Below, one piece after another: positions 1-9,000 of a stretch of 38,676 nucleotides of DNA. Numbering within the stretch: position 1 is the stretch's first letter; each line of letters begins with the position of its first letter. The position numbers and the translations under genes were made by a program. This DNA comes from Acidimicrobiia bacterium (GTDB lineage Bacteria > Actinomycetota > Acidimicrobiia > IMCC26256 > PALSA-555), in contig SHUY01000008.1 of NCBI GenBank assembly GCA_009694435.1, positions 1 to 38,676 of the forward strand, written 5' to 3'. The notes beneath the pieces are model-generated. The model was not told where the DNA came from. It made no database searches and saw nothing but the letters and a program-made list of their open reading frames with translations.

Positions 1-420
1 GGTGCCATTGTCGGTTTATTGATTGCGCTCGCGGGCGTTGGGCTCAGCGCGATGACCGGTAATTCACTTTACGACGCTTTAGGGAGTGTCGGAATTGGGT
101 TACTGCTCGGCGTAATTGCGATAGTACTGGCCACGGAAATGAAGAGTTTACTTATTGGGGAATCGGCTACAGAACAAGAAGTCGCAGCCATTGATCTAGC
201 TATTACCCAAGACCTTGCGGTGCGAAAACTGATTTTTTTACGCACCCAACACCTTGGACCCGAAGAACTCTTAGTGGCGGCCAAAGTTGAGTTCAATTCT
301 GAATCTGTCGGTCAACTTATTGGTGCTATCAATACACTCGAAGCAAGCATTAGAAAAGCAGTGAAAAGCACCTGCGTAATTTTTATTGAGCCCGACGTGT
401 ACCGCCCCGAGCTTGACTAG
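1..420 (+). CDS. Cation diffusion facilitator (CDF) family transporter, C-terminal part (5' truncated by window edge)
   Basis: Open frame from base 1 (GAIVGLLIALAGVGLSAMTGNSLYDALGSVGIGLLLG...EMKSLLIGESA...) with last TM segments and a cytoplasmic domain typical of CDF proteins. The TTG at 19 is unlikely to be a real start. Confidence 0.8.
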   Translation, partial: GAIVGLLIALAGVGLSAMTGNSLYDALGSVGIGLLLGVIAIVLATEMKSLLIGESATEQEVAAIDLAITQDLAVRKLIFLRTQHLGPEELLVAAKVEFNSESVGQLIGAINTLEASIRKAVKSTCVIFIEPDVYRPELD

Positions 421-440
421 AGCGCTACTTGAATAACAAC

Positions 441-959
441 TCAGTCAAGACGGCGTAAATCAGATCTGAACCTACGGCCGTTCTCTACGTAAGACGCGGC
501 TATCAATTCAATTACCCCTTTAGTGACTGAGTCCATTCGTAATTTGGCCGGAACACCCAGCGCCATTGCCCCACTAGGAACTTCCATGCCGTTAGGGACA
601 ACCGCTCCCGCACCCACTATTGCTCCCGTACGCACTATCGCTCGGTGAAGGACTATAGACCCGTTGCCTACTAGAGCCAGATCTTCAACGGTGCAACTTT
701 CAAGGTGGGCTAAATGACCAACTACACAATTATCGCCAATAATTGTCGGCTGGACTTCGGTGCAGTGAACTACCGTCCCGTCTTGAATTGAGGTGCGCGC
801 GCCAATAATAATTTTCCCGACATCGCCACGCAGTACCGCTTGAGGCCAAATACTTGAATCGGATCCAATCTCAACGTTGCCGATAACGGTGGCGTCGGGA
901 TGAATAAAAGCGTCGGGATGAATTTTTGGTTCGTATGAACCGAGAGCATAAACCGCCAT
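441..959 (-). CDS. Gamma-carbonic anhydrase family protein (left-handed beta-helix hexapeptide repeats)
   Basis: Hexapeptide repeats (DATVIGNVEIGSDSSIWPQAVLRGDVGKIIIGARTSIQDGTVVHC..., GHLAHLESCTVEDLALVGNGS) typical of the gamma-CA/YrdA family. Confidence 0.9.
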   Translation of the reverse strand: MAVYALGSYEPKIHPDAFIHPDATVIGNVEIGSDSSIWPQAVLRGDVGKIIIGARTSIQDGTVVHCTEVQPTIIGDNCVVGHLAHLESCTVEDLALVGNGSIVLHRAIVRTGAIVGAGAVVPNGMEVPSGAMALGVPAKLRMDSVTKGVIELIAASYVENGRRFRSDLRRLD

Positions 960-985
960 GTTGCGAATCCTAATCGCAGCACTAA

Positions 986-1750
986 CTACATAATTACGGC
1001 ACCACCATCAACCGCGAGAGCGTGGCCGACCATAAATGATGCCGCGTCCGAAAGTAGCCACACCATGGCTTCGGCTATTTCGTTTGGCTCGGCCAGTCGA
1101 CCAATCGGAGCCGAGTTGGCCATGGCGGCTTCGATCGCCGGATTGCCACCCATCCATCCTTCGAGCATTGGGGTGCGGGTGCTCCCGGGACAGACGGCGT
1201 TGACGCGCACGCCGGATTTTATGTATTCGAGAGCCGCAGCTTTAGTGAGTCCGAGCACCGCGTGTTTAGTCGACACGTAAGCCGGCAGGCCGGCAAACCC
1301 CATGAGCCCAGCCCCCGAAGATGTGTTAACGATCGCCCCCTTACCTTGCGCCACCATTGGAGGAATTTGATACTTAAGCCCCAAAAAAACTGAGTTGAGA
1401 TTTAGCGCGACCACCTTGTTCCACTCTTCCAAGGTGTAATCCGCGGTGGGTTTGGTGGGTCCCGTAGTGCCGGCGTTATTGATGGCTAGATCAAGACTGC
1501 CCCACTGCGAAATGGCCCTTGCTACTGCGGCCGCGACGTCGGCTTCGATAGTCACGTCAGTATGGATAAACAACGCTTCGCCGCCCGCAGTTTGGCAGAG
1601 AGCGACCGTTGCTTGACCACCAGCATCGTCGATATCGGCGATAAGGACTCGAGCTCCTCGCTGAGCCAACAGCACCGCGGCAGATTGCCCCAGCCCTGAG
1701 CCCGCGCCGGTAACCATAGCGACCTGACCAGAAAAATCTTTCTCACTCAC
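986..1750 (-). CDS. SDR family oxidoreductase
   Basis: TGAGSGLG nucleotide-binding motif, NNAG, YVSTK catalytic motif. GTG start with GGGAGA upstream. Confidence 0.93.
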   Translation of the reverse strand: MSEKDFSGQVAMVTGAGSGLGQSAAVLLAQRGARVLIADIDDAGGQATVALCQTAGGEALFIHTDVTIEADVAAAVARAISQWGSLDLAINNAGTTGPTKPTADYTLEEWNKVVALNLNSVFLGLKYQIPPMVAQGKGAIVNTSSGAGLMGFAGLPAYVSTKHAVLGLTKAAALEYIKSGVRVNAVCPGSTRTPMLEGWMGGNPAIEAAMANSAPIGRLAEPNEIAEAMVWLLSDAASFMVGHALAVDGGAVIM

Positions 1751-1771
1751 ACTTCATCTCCCGTTTATTTA

Positions 1772-3001
1772 TCAGGACAAATACCAACCCCGACCAAAGC
1801 CGAATGCTCCCGCGCCCAAAAATACCGCTCCAGCTATCAAAACGATAACCCCAAGTCGGCGGCGAGACGAAAGTTCAATTCCTACTAAAGCGAATACCGG
1901 AAAAGCAGCAAGAGCGTAACGACCCATGCTTTGGAAATCCTTTGTTCCTAAAGCAGCCAACAAAAGTACGCCGGCGCTGTAGGCGGCATAACCCGGCCCG
2001 AGTTTTTTGGCCACTAACGGCAATAAAGACAGAAGGACCAGAATAAGAAACGCTTGAATAAGTCGCCCAACCCAGTAGTCCGGTGGTGCGCCATGAAAGA
2101 TTTGGCTAAACAATTCGACCTTGAGCCAAGTTCGAGGACCCTGTTTTTGCACCCAAGCTTCTTGCACGGTGACATAGGCAAAGCCGTCACCAAAACGATC
2201 GTCAAGAAATAGAGACCAACCGATGGGCCCAAGTAAGGCGATCAACAAAACCGAGTCGCGTGCTCGTAGAACTCGCAGTGAAATTGCTGCCGGTATTCCG
2301 ATTCTCGCTAGCCCACCCGAACCGGATTCGCGCGCGGGCATTCCGCCGCGCCGATCAATGAGTACTAAAACTAGACTGATAAAAACCACGATGCCGATTG
2401 AGCGAGTAGCTCCCGCCAATGCTCCAAATACAGAGGCGAGAACTAGTTGATTGCGTTCTAGAAGCAAAAAAGTGCAGACGACTAAGGCGAGGAATAATCC
2501 GTCGCCGTAGCCGGCACCAAGAAGATAAAAACCGTAGGGGTATAAAAGCAAACTAGCCACAGCCCAAGTAGCAATTCGTCGATCAAGGCGACCCGAACAC
2601 CACGCAGCAAAAGCTACGATTGCCGAAAATCCCGAAATCCAACTTACGATTATTAACGAGAGTGGCACGTCATTGATTACCCCATTTACCCCGCGTGCTA
2701 ATAACGGATAAACCGGGAAAAAAGCCACATTGGACTGCTGGCCAGGTACATAGGAATAGCCGTCGCGGGCTATTCCTATGTACCAACCACAATCGAAACG
2801 GCACCAACCACCCACTACGCCGAGATCATCAACAATGCTGCCCAACCCCCGGCCGTAAACATTGCGCACACCCGGCATGGAATTAGCTACCGCCACTAGC
2901 ACGGTGGCTATTACCGCAACGACCAGATAGCCAAGAGCGGCTCGCACTATTACTGTGCGATCGATAGGGCGAAGACGCTCCATCACCATTGGCCTATTCA
3001 T
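1772..3001 (-). CDS. PIG-V-like (GT-C) membrane mannosyltransferase family protein
   Basis: Multi-TM protein with FDCGWYIGIARDGYSYVPGQQSNVAFFPVYPLL, matching the WDxxWYxxIAxxGY...AFFPLYP pattern of PIG-V-type glycosyltransferases. Overlaps upstream ChbG-like gene by 4 bp. Confidence 0.75.
   Translation of the reverse strand: MNRPMVMERLRPIDRTVIVRAALGYLVVAVIATVLVAVANSMPGVRNVYGRGLGSIVDDLGVVGGWCRFDCGWYIGIARDGYSYVPGQQSNVAFFPVYPLLARGVNGVINDVPLSLIIVSWISGFSAIVAFAAWCSGRLDRRIATWAVASLLLYPYGFYLLGAGYGDGLFLALVVCTFLLLERNQLVLASVFGALAGATRSIGIVVFISLVLVLIDRRGGMPARESGSGGLARIGIPAAISLRVLRARDSVLLIALLGPIGWSLFLDDRFGDGFAYVTVQEAWVQKQGPRTWLKVELFSQIFHGAPPDYWVGRLIQAFLILVLLSLLPLVAKKLGPGYAAYSAGVLLLAALGTKDFQSMGRYALAAFPVFALVGIELSSRRRLGVIVLIAGAVFLGAGAFGFGRGWYLS
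2745..2784. repeat. Perfect 17-bp inverted repeat with 6-nt loop inside the PIG-V-like CDS
   Basis: GGTACATAGGAATAGCC (2745-2761) GTCGCG (2762-2767) GGCTATTCCTATGTACC (2768-2784); arms are exact reverse complements. Confidence 0.97.
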
Positions 3002-3855
3002 GATTCACTTCTAGTATTGGTACTTAGGTCTCGATAATTGCCGAGAGTAAATCCGTTACTCGCAATCTGTTGGCGAATAGCAGGATCAATGAGCGCGGAA
3101 GTCTCCTCCGCCCAGAGAAATCCCCAGGAATAGTCGCCTAAATCGGCGTCCGCGGCTTCACCCGGGTGACAAATGATGTCGGCCCGCAACGCGTTCGACT
3201 CGCCCAGGTTCTGTAAAACATTCCTCAGCCGATCTATAGCCAGTGCCCCCGCCTCATCAAAGCCCGCGGAGGTGTCGGTGGTAGCTAATCCCGCCCGGAC
3301 GACTAAGCGACGCAAGTAAGCAGAGAGCGTGGCGACACCCCGCGCCAGCGGAGTAAAACTTCGAGTGCGAGGAATGCGCACAAAAGGAATGTTTTCTTCT
3401 TTAGCTAATCCGACTACTACTCGACCGATTGTGGGCCAAAGATGGACGTTCTGATGAGTATCAAGATGAGTTAGTGACACGCCCGAAGATCGCAGTACCG
3501 AGATTTGGGCAGAAAACTCTCGCTGCAAGTCGTCGGTGTTAATACGTCCAAGGGCACATCGGCGCGCCACTGTTGGCCAAGAAAGAGCAAACTTTCCGTT
3601 TCGATCCACTAGCGACGGAACTTCGGTGGGACTTAACACCGGAGAGCCGCCTCCCACTATCGCAAGGTGCGCCCCGATTCCTACGTTGATGCCCCGCAAA
3701 GATTCAATACCCTTAGCCCAGACGTCCCCGTTGGGTAAAACCGAAACACTGGTGACAACTCCTTCGCTCGCGGCTCTGATTATGGCTCTATTGATACCGG
3801 AAGTTAAGCCAAAATCGTCGGCGTTGACTATTAAGAGACGATCAGCGGATGGCAT
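2998..3855 (-). CDS. ChbG/HpnK (YdjC-like) family deacetylase
   Basis: LLIVNADDFGLTSGINRAI N-terminus, THLDTHQNVHLWP and ICHPGEAAD motifs typical of the YdjC fold. Confidence 0.88.
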   Translation of the reverse strand: MPSADRLLIVNADDFGLTSGINRAIIRAASEGVVTSVSVLPNGDVWAKGIESLRGINVGIGAHLAIVGGGSPVLSPTEVPSLVDRNGKFALSWPTVARRCALGRINTDDLQREFSAQISVLRSSGVSLTHLDTHQNVHLWPTIGRVVVGLAKEENIPFVRIPRTRSFTPLARGVATLSAYLRRLVVRAGLATTDTSAGFDEAGALAIDRLRNVLQNLGESNALRADIICHPGEAADADLGDYSWGFLWAEETSALIDPAIRQQIASNGFTLGNYRDLSTNTRSES

Positions 3856-4640
3856 TACTTAGCGGGTAAATCAGGCTTGAGTCTTCGAATTGCTCGAAAC
3901 TGACTAAAGATTTCACCGAGCATGCGCCGGATAGTTTTTAGCGATGACAACGTCGAGAGACCTACAGTGCGAGGAAAGAAATCTAAACCAACTTGGATTA
4001 TCTTAAAACCTCGGCGTTCGGCTTTAGCGAGAATCTCAGCGTCGATAAACGATCCTTCACTTTTAATATCTATAGACTTGAGCACTTGTTGGTTGATTAA
4101 TTTGCAAGCAAAGTTTACGTCGCGGACTCGAATTCCGAGCATGACTCGAACTAGCCCGTTGTAAATTGACGAATAAATCATGCGCCTAAATCCTTCGGCT
4201 CGACGTTCAAATCGATAAGCCGAAACCACTCCCGCTTCATAAACTTGTGCGAGGCGGATTAATCGCTCAGTTTCTTTTAGATCAAAAGGTAAATCCGCGT
4301 CGGTATAAAGCACTCGGTCCCCTGTGGCCGCAGATAAGCCGGAACGCACAGCCCCACCGAGGCCAGTATTTGTTTTGTGGCGGACTATTTTCACTCGTTG
4401 GTCGCGGGCAGCTAATGAGTCGCAGAGGGTGGGAGTTGAATCGGTAGATGCATCATCGACAATCACCAACTGTCCACTGGTAATCAGCGAAGCATCTTCT
4501 AGGTCAGAAAGTTCAGCCAACATCGCGACAACGCACGGAGAAAAACTCTCTTCCTCATTCCACATCGGAACAACGATACTGAGAGAACCTACTGCTCCTA
4601 AAGGGTTAGGCGAAGGTCTTGCCGCACTGGGATCATCCAT
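3855..4640 (-). CDS. Glycosyltransferase family 2 (dolichol-phosphate mannosyltransferase-like)
   Basis: SIVVPMWNEEESF, VDDASTDSTPTL, YTDADLPFDLKE motifs of GT2 enzymes. Confidence 0.9.
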   Translation of the reverse strand: MDDPSAARPSPNPLGAVGSLSIVVPMWNEEESFSPCVVAMLAELSDLEDASLITSGQLVIVDDASTDSTPTLCDSLAARDQRVKIVRHKTNTGLGGAVRSGLSAATGDRVLYTDADLPFDLKETERLIRLAQVYEAGVVSAYRFERRAEGFRRMIYSSIYNGLVRVMLGIRVRDVNFACKLINQQVLKSIDIKSEGSFIDAEILAKAERRGFKIIQVGLDFFPRTVGLSTLSSLKTIRRMLGEIFSQFRAIRRLKPDLPAK

Positions 4641-4679
4641 TTCGTTCCACGCTACCGTTCGAGGCTTCGCTAGGTAGGG

Positions 4680-5414
4680 CTACTGAGTTAAGACCAGACG
4701 CGCGCTAACAAAGGTCTCGTTCGCCCCCAATATCCACACCATCAGACAATCATCTTGACGGCTACTGACCACTTTGAGTTCGCTTCCGGGGGCTACCGGG
4801 GTGCGATATTCCAGCAACGCGCTAACAATCGTCGCTTGGGGCTCGACATGGAGAACCTCTTGTTCAATGACGACCCACGCCACGGCATTGTTCATATGAC
4901 CAAGCACATCAAAGTCGCTGGATCGAGTGACAAATAGCTTTTCTGGAGCATTAGCTGGTGGAGAAGGAAGCCGCAGACGACCGCTTACTTTTCGATCACG
5001 TGCGGTATCACCATAAATGGGTAGGAACTGTTTTTCTAATTCGGCGGGCCGACCCGATGAATCTACGAAAACCCAGAGACCCACTGCTTCAATAAGCAAT
5101 CGGCCGGCAGTTTTTAGTGTGGTTCTTCGTTCGGCCCACCGAGGCCCCGAGCCGGAACAAAACGTTGCTAAGTCAACATCGACCGCAAACTCGGGACGCG
5201 CTTTTATCTCGACTAGTAAGCGTCGCAATACCCATGCGCCCGCGAGACCCGCTTCATTGACATCGTCGGCGGCCACATCTTGCAGATAGCGGGCCAAGGC
5301 ATCGAGGCGTAATTGACCATTAGTAGAAACATCTCCTAGCCGCACTCGTCGCGATCGCTCTACGAGTCGGCCGTCCGGCGGAAATTCCGCTAGAGGCCAC
5401 AAATAGTTTTTCAC
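4680..5414 (-). CDS. Acyl-ACP thioesterase (FatA-like double hotdog)
   Basis: VRLGDVSTNGQLRLDALARYLQDVAADD and DFDVLGHMNNAVAWVVIEQ (hotdog motif). GTG start. Confidence 0.82.
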   Translation of the reverse strand: MKNYLWPLAEFPPDGRLVERSRRVRLGDVSTNGQLRLDALARYLQDVAADDVNEAGLAGAWVLRRLLVEIKARPEFAVDVDLATFCSGSGPRWAERRTTLKTAGRLLIEAVGLWVFVDSSGRPAELEKQFLPIYGDTARDRKVSGRLRLPSPPANAPEKLFVTRSSDFDVLGHMNNAVAWVVIEQEVLHVEPQATIVSALLEYRTPVAPGSELKVVSSRQDDCLMVWILGANETFVSARLVLTQ

Positions 5415-5464
5415 TTACTCATAATCGCACACTCAACCGACTCGGTGGGATAAGGTCGCAACTT

Positions 5465-7597
5465 GTGCTGCTAGATCGCTTGGGTCGGCAATCGGCTCGT
5501 CACCATCGCTTAGTAATAGCTCTATGGATCTTGGCGGTCGTTTTGGTGAGTGTTGGTAAAGGTGTTATAGGTGGATCGTTTGTCGACAACTTCACCGTTC
5601 CGGGCACCGAATCTCAAACTGCGATTGATCTACTCACTGAGCGATTTTCTGCTCAATCAGGAATCGGCGCATCAGTAGTAATAGTTTCTCCGACCGGTTC
5701 AGTAAGCGATCCGGCCGCGGCAACAGCCATTGCCCAAACGCAAGCCAAGATTGGAAGTCTGGCGCTCGTATCGGGAGTGGAGGTGTTGCCATCGCCCACC
5801 ACACCGAATATTGAATTACTAAATGTCCAATATTCGGGAACCTTTGATCAAATCGGAAAGTCTGGATACGCCGACTTGGTGGCGGCTACCGCTCCGGCAA
5901 CGGCTGCTGGGCTCGACGTTAATTTTGGTGGGCAACTCACCGACTACGCCGTGGCACCGCCAAACTCACCCGCCGACTTCATCGGTTTACTACTTTCAGT
6001 CGTTATTCTCATTTTCGCCTTTGGCGCCATCGTCGCTGCGGGCTTACCGCTTATAACTGCCCTTTTCGGTCTAGCGGTTGGTGTTACTTCTATTTCAATC
6101 ATTGCCGCCTTAACTGATGTCGGCACAGTTGCACCCCTACTCGCCATCATGATTGGACTAGGGGTGGGAATCGATTACTCGCTTTTCATCGTCACTCGGC
6201 ATCGAGAAAATCGTGCCGCAGGAATGGAAATTGAAGATTCAATAGCCCGTGCGACCGGAACTGCGGGCCAGGCGGTTCTTTTTGCCGGGATAACCGTCGT
6301 AATCGCTATCACTGGTTTAGTTATAGCTGGAATCCCTTATGTTTCCAATCTGGGTTTCATGACCGCACTAGTGGTTTTTGTCATGATGATTGCGGCGCTC
6401 ACCCTGATCCCCGCCTTGCTCGGTGCGTTCGGCGATCGCATCAACAACGGCAGTGTGGCTCGGATATTCCATCGCAAAGAAAAGGTAGCCACTAATGATG
6501 GCAAACCTAACTTTTGGGAACGATGGGCGACGCACGTATCTCGTCACCCCTGGTTTTACGCCGTAGCGACTTTGATAATTCTTATAACTCTCGCCGTACC
6601 GTTCACTTCAATTCGCTACGGACAACCTGATGACGGTAGTGATCCAGTAGGAACTACTCAACGAATCGCCTACGACACGATTGCCAAGGGATTCGGCGCC
6701 GGGGTTAATGGACCATTGGTTATTGCCGTTACTTACCCAGCCGGTGGATCAATTCCACCGAATTTAGTTAGTTCAATTCAAAACACCCCGGGGGTAGTAA
6801 CTGTCGTTCCCCCTAGTTCACCGACGACTATCAATGCTGCCGACAACACTGCAGTGATAACGGTAATCCCTAGTACCTCTCCAGATGCGGCAGCAACCAC
6901 TGCGTTGATTAACAAGTTGAGAAGCTCAACAATACCCGAAGCGATTAAAGGTACCCAGGCACAGGCTTACGTAGGTGGAGAGACCGCGACTTTTATCGAC
7001 CTTGGCGATCGCGTTAAAGATCGACTGCCATTTTTCATTCTTGCGGTTGTGCTTTTGAGTTTTATTCTCCTAATGATGGTTTTCCATTCAGTCGTCATAC
7101 CCGCAACTGCTGCTGCCATGAACTTGTTATCGGTGGGGGCGGCTTATGGAGTAACCGTGGCAGTTTTCCAGTGGGGATGGGGCATAGAGCTGATCGGACT
7201 AGATGCCACTATCCCAATTGTTTCGTTTATACCGATGATGATGTTTGCCGTTCTCTTTGGTCTATCAATGGACTACCAAGTATTTTTACTTACCCGCATA
7301 CGAGAAGAATACGATGAGAAAAAAGATACGCGAGCCGCGGTGGTGGCCGGAGTGTCCAAGACCGCTCGGGTAATCACTTCAGCTGCACTTATCATGATTA
7401 CTGTGTTTGGAGCGTTCGTGTTTAATCCAACACCGCTAATCAAAATGTTTGGATTAGGGCTGGCGGTGGCGGTGGCCGTTGACGCGACTTTGGTACGGAT
7501 GATTTTAGTTCCATCGCTAATGGAGATATTCGGAAAAGCCAACTGGTGGTTCCCAAAATGGCTTAACCGTATGTTGCCGAAAATAAATATCGAATAG
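5465..7597 (+). CDS. MMPL/RND family transporter
   Basis: 710 aa; two TM-rich repeats with GIDYSLFIVTRHRE and GLSMDYQVFLLTRIREEY motifs characteristic of MMPL proteins. Confidence 0.93.
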   Translation: MLLDRLGRQSARHHRLVIALWILAVVLVSVGKGVIGGSFVDNFTVPGTESQTAIDLLTERFSAQSGIGASVVIVSPTGSVSDPAAATAIAQTQAKIGSLALVSGVEVLPSPTTPNIELLNVQYSGTFDQIGKSGYADLVAATAPATAAGLDVNFGGQLTDYAVAPPNSPADFIGLLLSVVILIFAFGAIVAAGLPLITALFGLAVGVTSISIIAALTDVGTVAPLLAIMIGLGVGIDYSLFIVTRHRENRAAGMEIEDSIARATGTAGQAVLFAGITVVIAITGLVIAGIPYVSNLGFMTALVVFVMMIAALTLIPALLGAFGDRINNGSVARIFHRKEKVATNDGKPNFWERWATHVSRHPWFYAVATLIILITLAVPFTSIRYGQPDDGSDPVGTTQRIAYDTIAKGFGAGVNGPLVIAVTYPAGGSIPPNLVSSIQNTPGVVTVVPPSSPTTINAADNTAVITVIPSTSPDAAATTALINKLRSSTIPEAIKGTQAQAYVGGETATFIDLGDRVKDRLPFFILAVVLLSFILLMMVFHSVVIPATAAAMNLLSVGAAYGVTVAVFQWGWGIELIGLDATIPIVSFIPMMMFAVLFGLSMDYQVFLLTRIREEYDEKKDTRAAVVAGVSKTARVITSAALIMITVFGAFVFNPTPLIKMFGLGLAVAVAVDATLVRMILVPSLMEIFGKANWWFPKWLNRMLPKINIE

Positions 7598-7634
7598 ATA
7601 AGGCGCCCACGAAACAAGCACTTGCCAACTTGAA

Positions 7635-8891
7635 TTACGGTATTGCTTCTCCGCGGCCGTTTACCGCCACAAAAGCTTCTTTTGCCAACCCTAGGCCTCG
7701 TTCGCCAATAATGTTCTTTTGAATTTCGTCACTGCCGCCATAAATAGACGGAGCCGGAGCGAAGAGGGTCATTTCTTGCACTACCCCGCCACCGGTAGTA
7801 GATGGCCCCATAAGCATTCCTTCGGCCCCAAGAATTTCGGGGCCGAGATCGCGGCTCAAGCGAGTGATACGGCTCATAAGCAATTTAGAAAGATTCCCTA
7901 TCGCTCCCGATTCTTTACCCGAAGAGCGAGCGGCTTTTGCTCGCAGCGAAGTGAAGCGACCAATCTCGTTAAGTGAATAAAGTTCCGCTAGCCGCTGGCG
8001 AATCATTGGATCAGAATGGCGATCCAATTTCTTGGCTAAATCGCTAAAGAGCTGAAATGAACCCCCAAAGGCGCTGGGTTGCACTGAACGCCCGGAACTT
8101 TTCACTAGATCACCAACGCGGGTGTTGAGTACCCCCGTCTTCGGGCCCGGGAATGCGGCTCCCCCAGCGCCACTACCGCCACCACCTAGACCGGCGCGCT
8201 CAAACGCCAAAGTGGTATTAGCGACGGCCCAGCCATTATTAAGTCCACCGATCACGGCGTCGTTAGAAACGCGCGCCTCATCAATAAAAACTTCGCTGAA
8301 AAGTGCTCGTCCGGTCATCTCGCGCAGTGGACGCACGTCTACCCCCGCTTGGTCCATGGGCAACGCGAAGTAGCTGATCCCTTTATGCTTCGGAGCATCG
8401 GGGTCGGTGCGCGCTAATAACATTCCCAGATCAGCAACGGCGCCACCCGAAGTCCAAACTTTTTGACCGGTGATTACCCACTCATCGCCATCACGTACGG
8501 CTTTTGTTTGCAGACTGGCAAGATCAGATCCCGCACTTGGTTCACTAAAAAGTTGACACCAAGCCTCTTGCCCGTTGACGATTGTCGTTAAGTAGCGCTC
8601 TTGTTGTTCAAGTGTTCCGTGAGTGTAAATAGTGGGGCCGGCAAGCAGTAGCCCCAAGCCCGCCGGACCACCTACTGCTCCGGCCGCTCGCAATTCGTCG
8701 CTCACAATGCGGGCAAAGGCGGCGGAGTAGCCCCGGCCTAGAGCGGACTCGGGCCAACTCGAAACTGTCCATCGAGCCTCCATCAAAATCTGCCACCACT
8801 GGGCCACCGTCAGTTCGGGATCCCAGAACTCTTGCGCCCACGCCCGTACTTCCGCGCGCACCTCCTCGGGGTCAAGCACGGTATTGGTCAT
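7635..8891 (-). CDS. Acyl-CoA dehydrogenase (large FadE type)
   Basis: WCQLFSEPSAGSDLASLQTKAVRDGDEWVITGQKVWTSGG and SIYGGSDEIQKNIIGERGLGL. Confidence 0.93.
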   Translation of the reverse strand: MTNTVLDPEEVRAEVRAWAQEFWDPELTVAQWWQILMEARWTVSSWPESALGRGYSAAFARIVSDELRAAGAVGGPAGLGLLLAGPTIYTHGTLEQQERYLTTIVNGQEAWCQLFSEPSAGSDLASLQTKAVRDGDEWVITGQKVWTSGGAVADLGMLLARTDPDAPKHKGISYFALPMDQAGVDVRPLREMTGRALFSEVFIDEARVSNDAVIGGLNNGWAVANTTLAFERAGLGGGGSGAGGAAFPGPKTGVLNTRVGDLVKSSGRSVQPSAFGGSFQLFSDLAKKLDRHSDPMIRQRLAELYSLNEIGRFTSLRAKAARSSGKESGAIGNLSKLLMSRITRLSRDLGPEILGAEGMLMGPSTTGGGVVQEMTLFAPAPSIYGGSDEIQKNIIGERGLGLAKEAFVAVNGRGEAIP

Positions 8892-8911
8892 AGTTGGTCA
8901 ATTGTTGACCA
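8884..8911. promoter_or_regulatory. Candidate operator: inverted repeat TGGTCAA-TTG-TTGACCA plus an additional direct TTGGTCA half-site
   Basis: TTGGTCA (8884-8890), TGGTCAA (8895-8901), TTGACCA (8905-8911) in the divergent intergenic region between the ACAD and ferritin-like genes; overlaps the ACAD start codon. Confidence 0.5.
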
Positions 8912-9000
8912 TGATGAGGGGTTCATACGAGTCGAGAGTACCTTGAAGATAGAGCAGGAGCCGACCTCGGTTTCTGGTTATTAGGTTTAGGAGCAAGAAA

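Noticed and set aside
4324-4677. 117-aa plus-strand ORF antisense to the GT2 gene
   Set aside because: GT2 motifs on the minus strand are convincing; this is a shadow ORF.
6742-6760. CGGTGGA-TCAAT-TCCACCG 7-bp inverted repeat in the MMPL gene
   Set aside because: Short, internal to coding sequence, and explainable by codons for AGGSIPP; within chance expectation for a 38-kb window.
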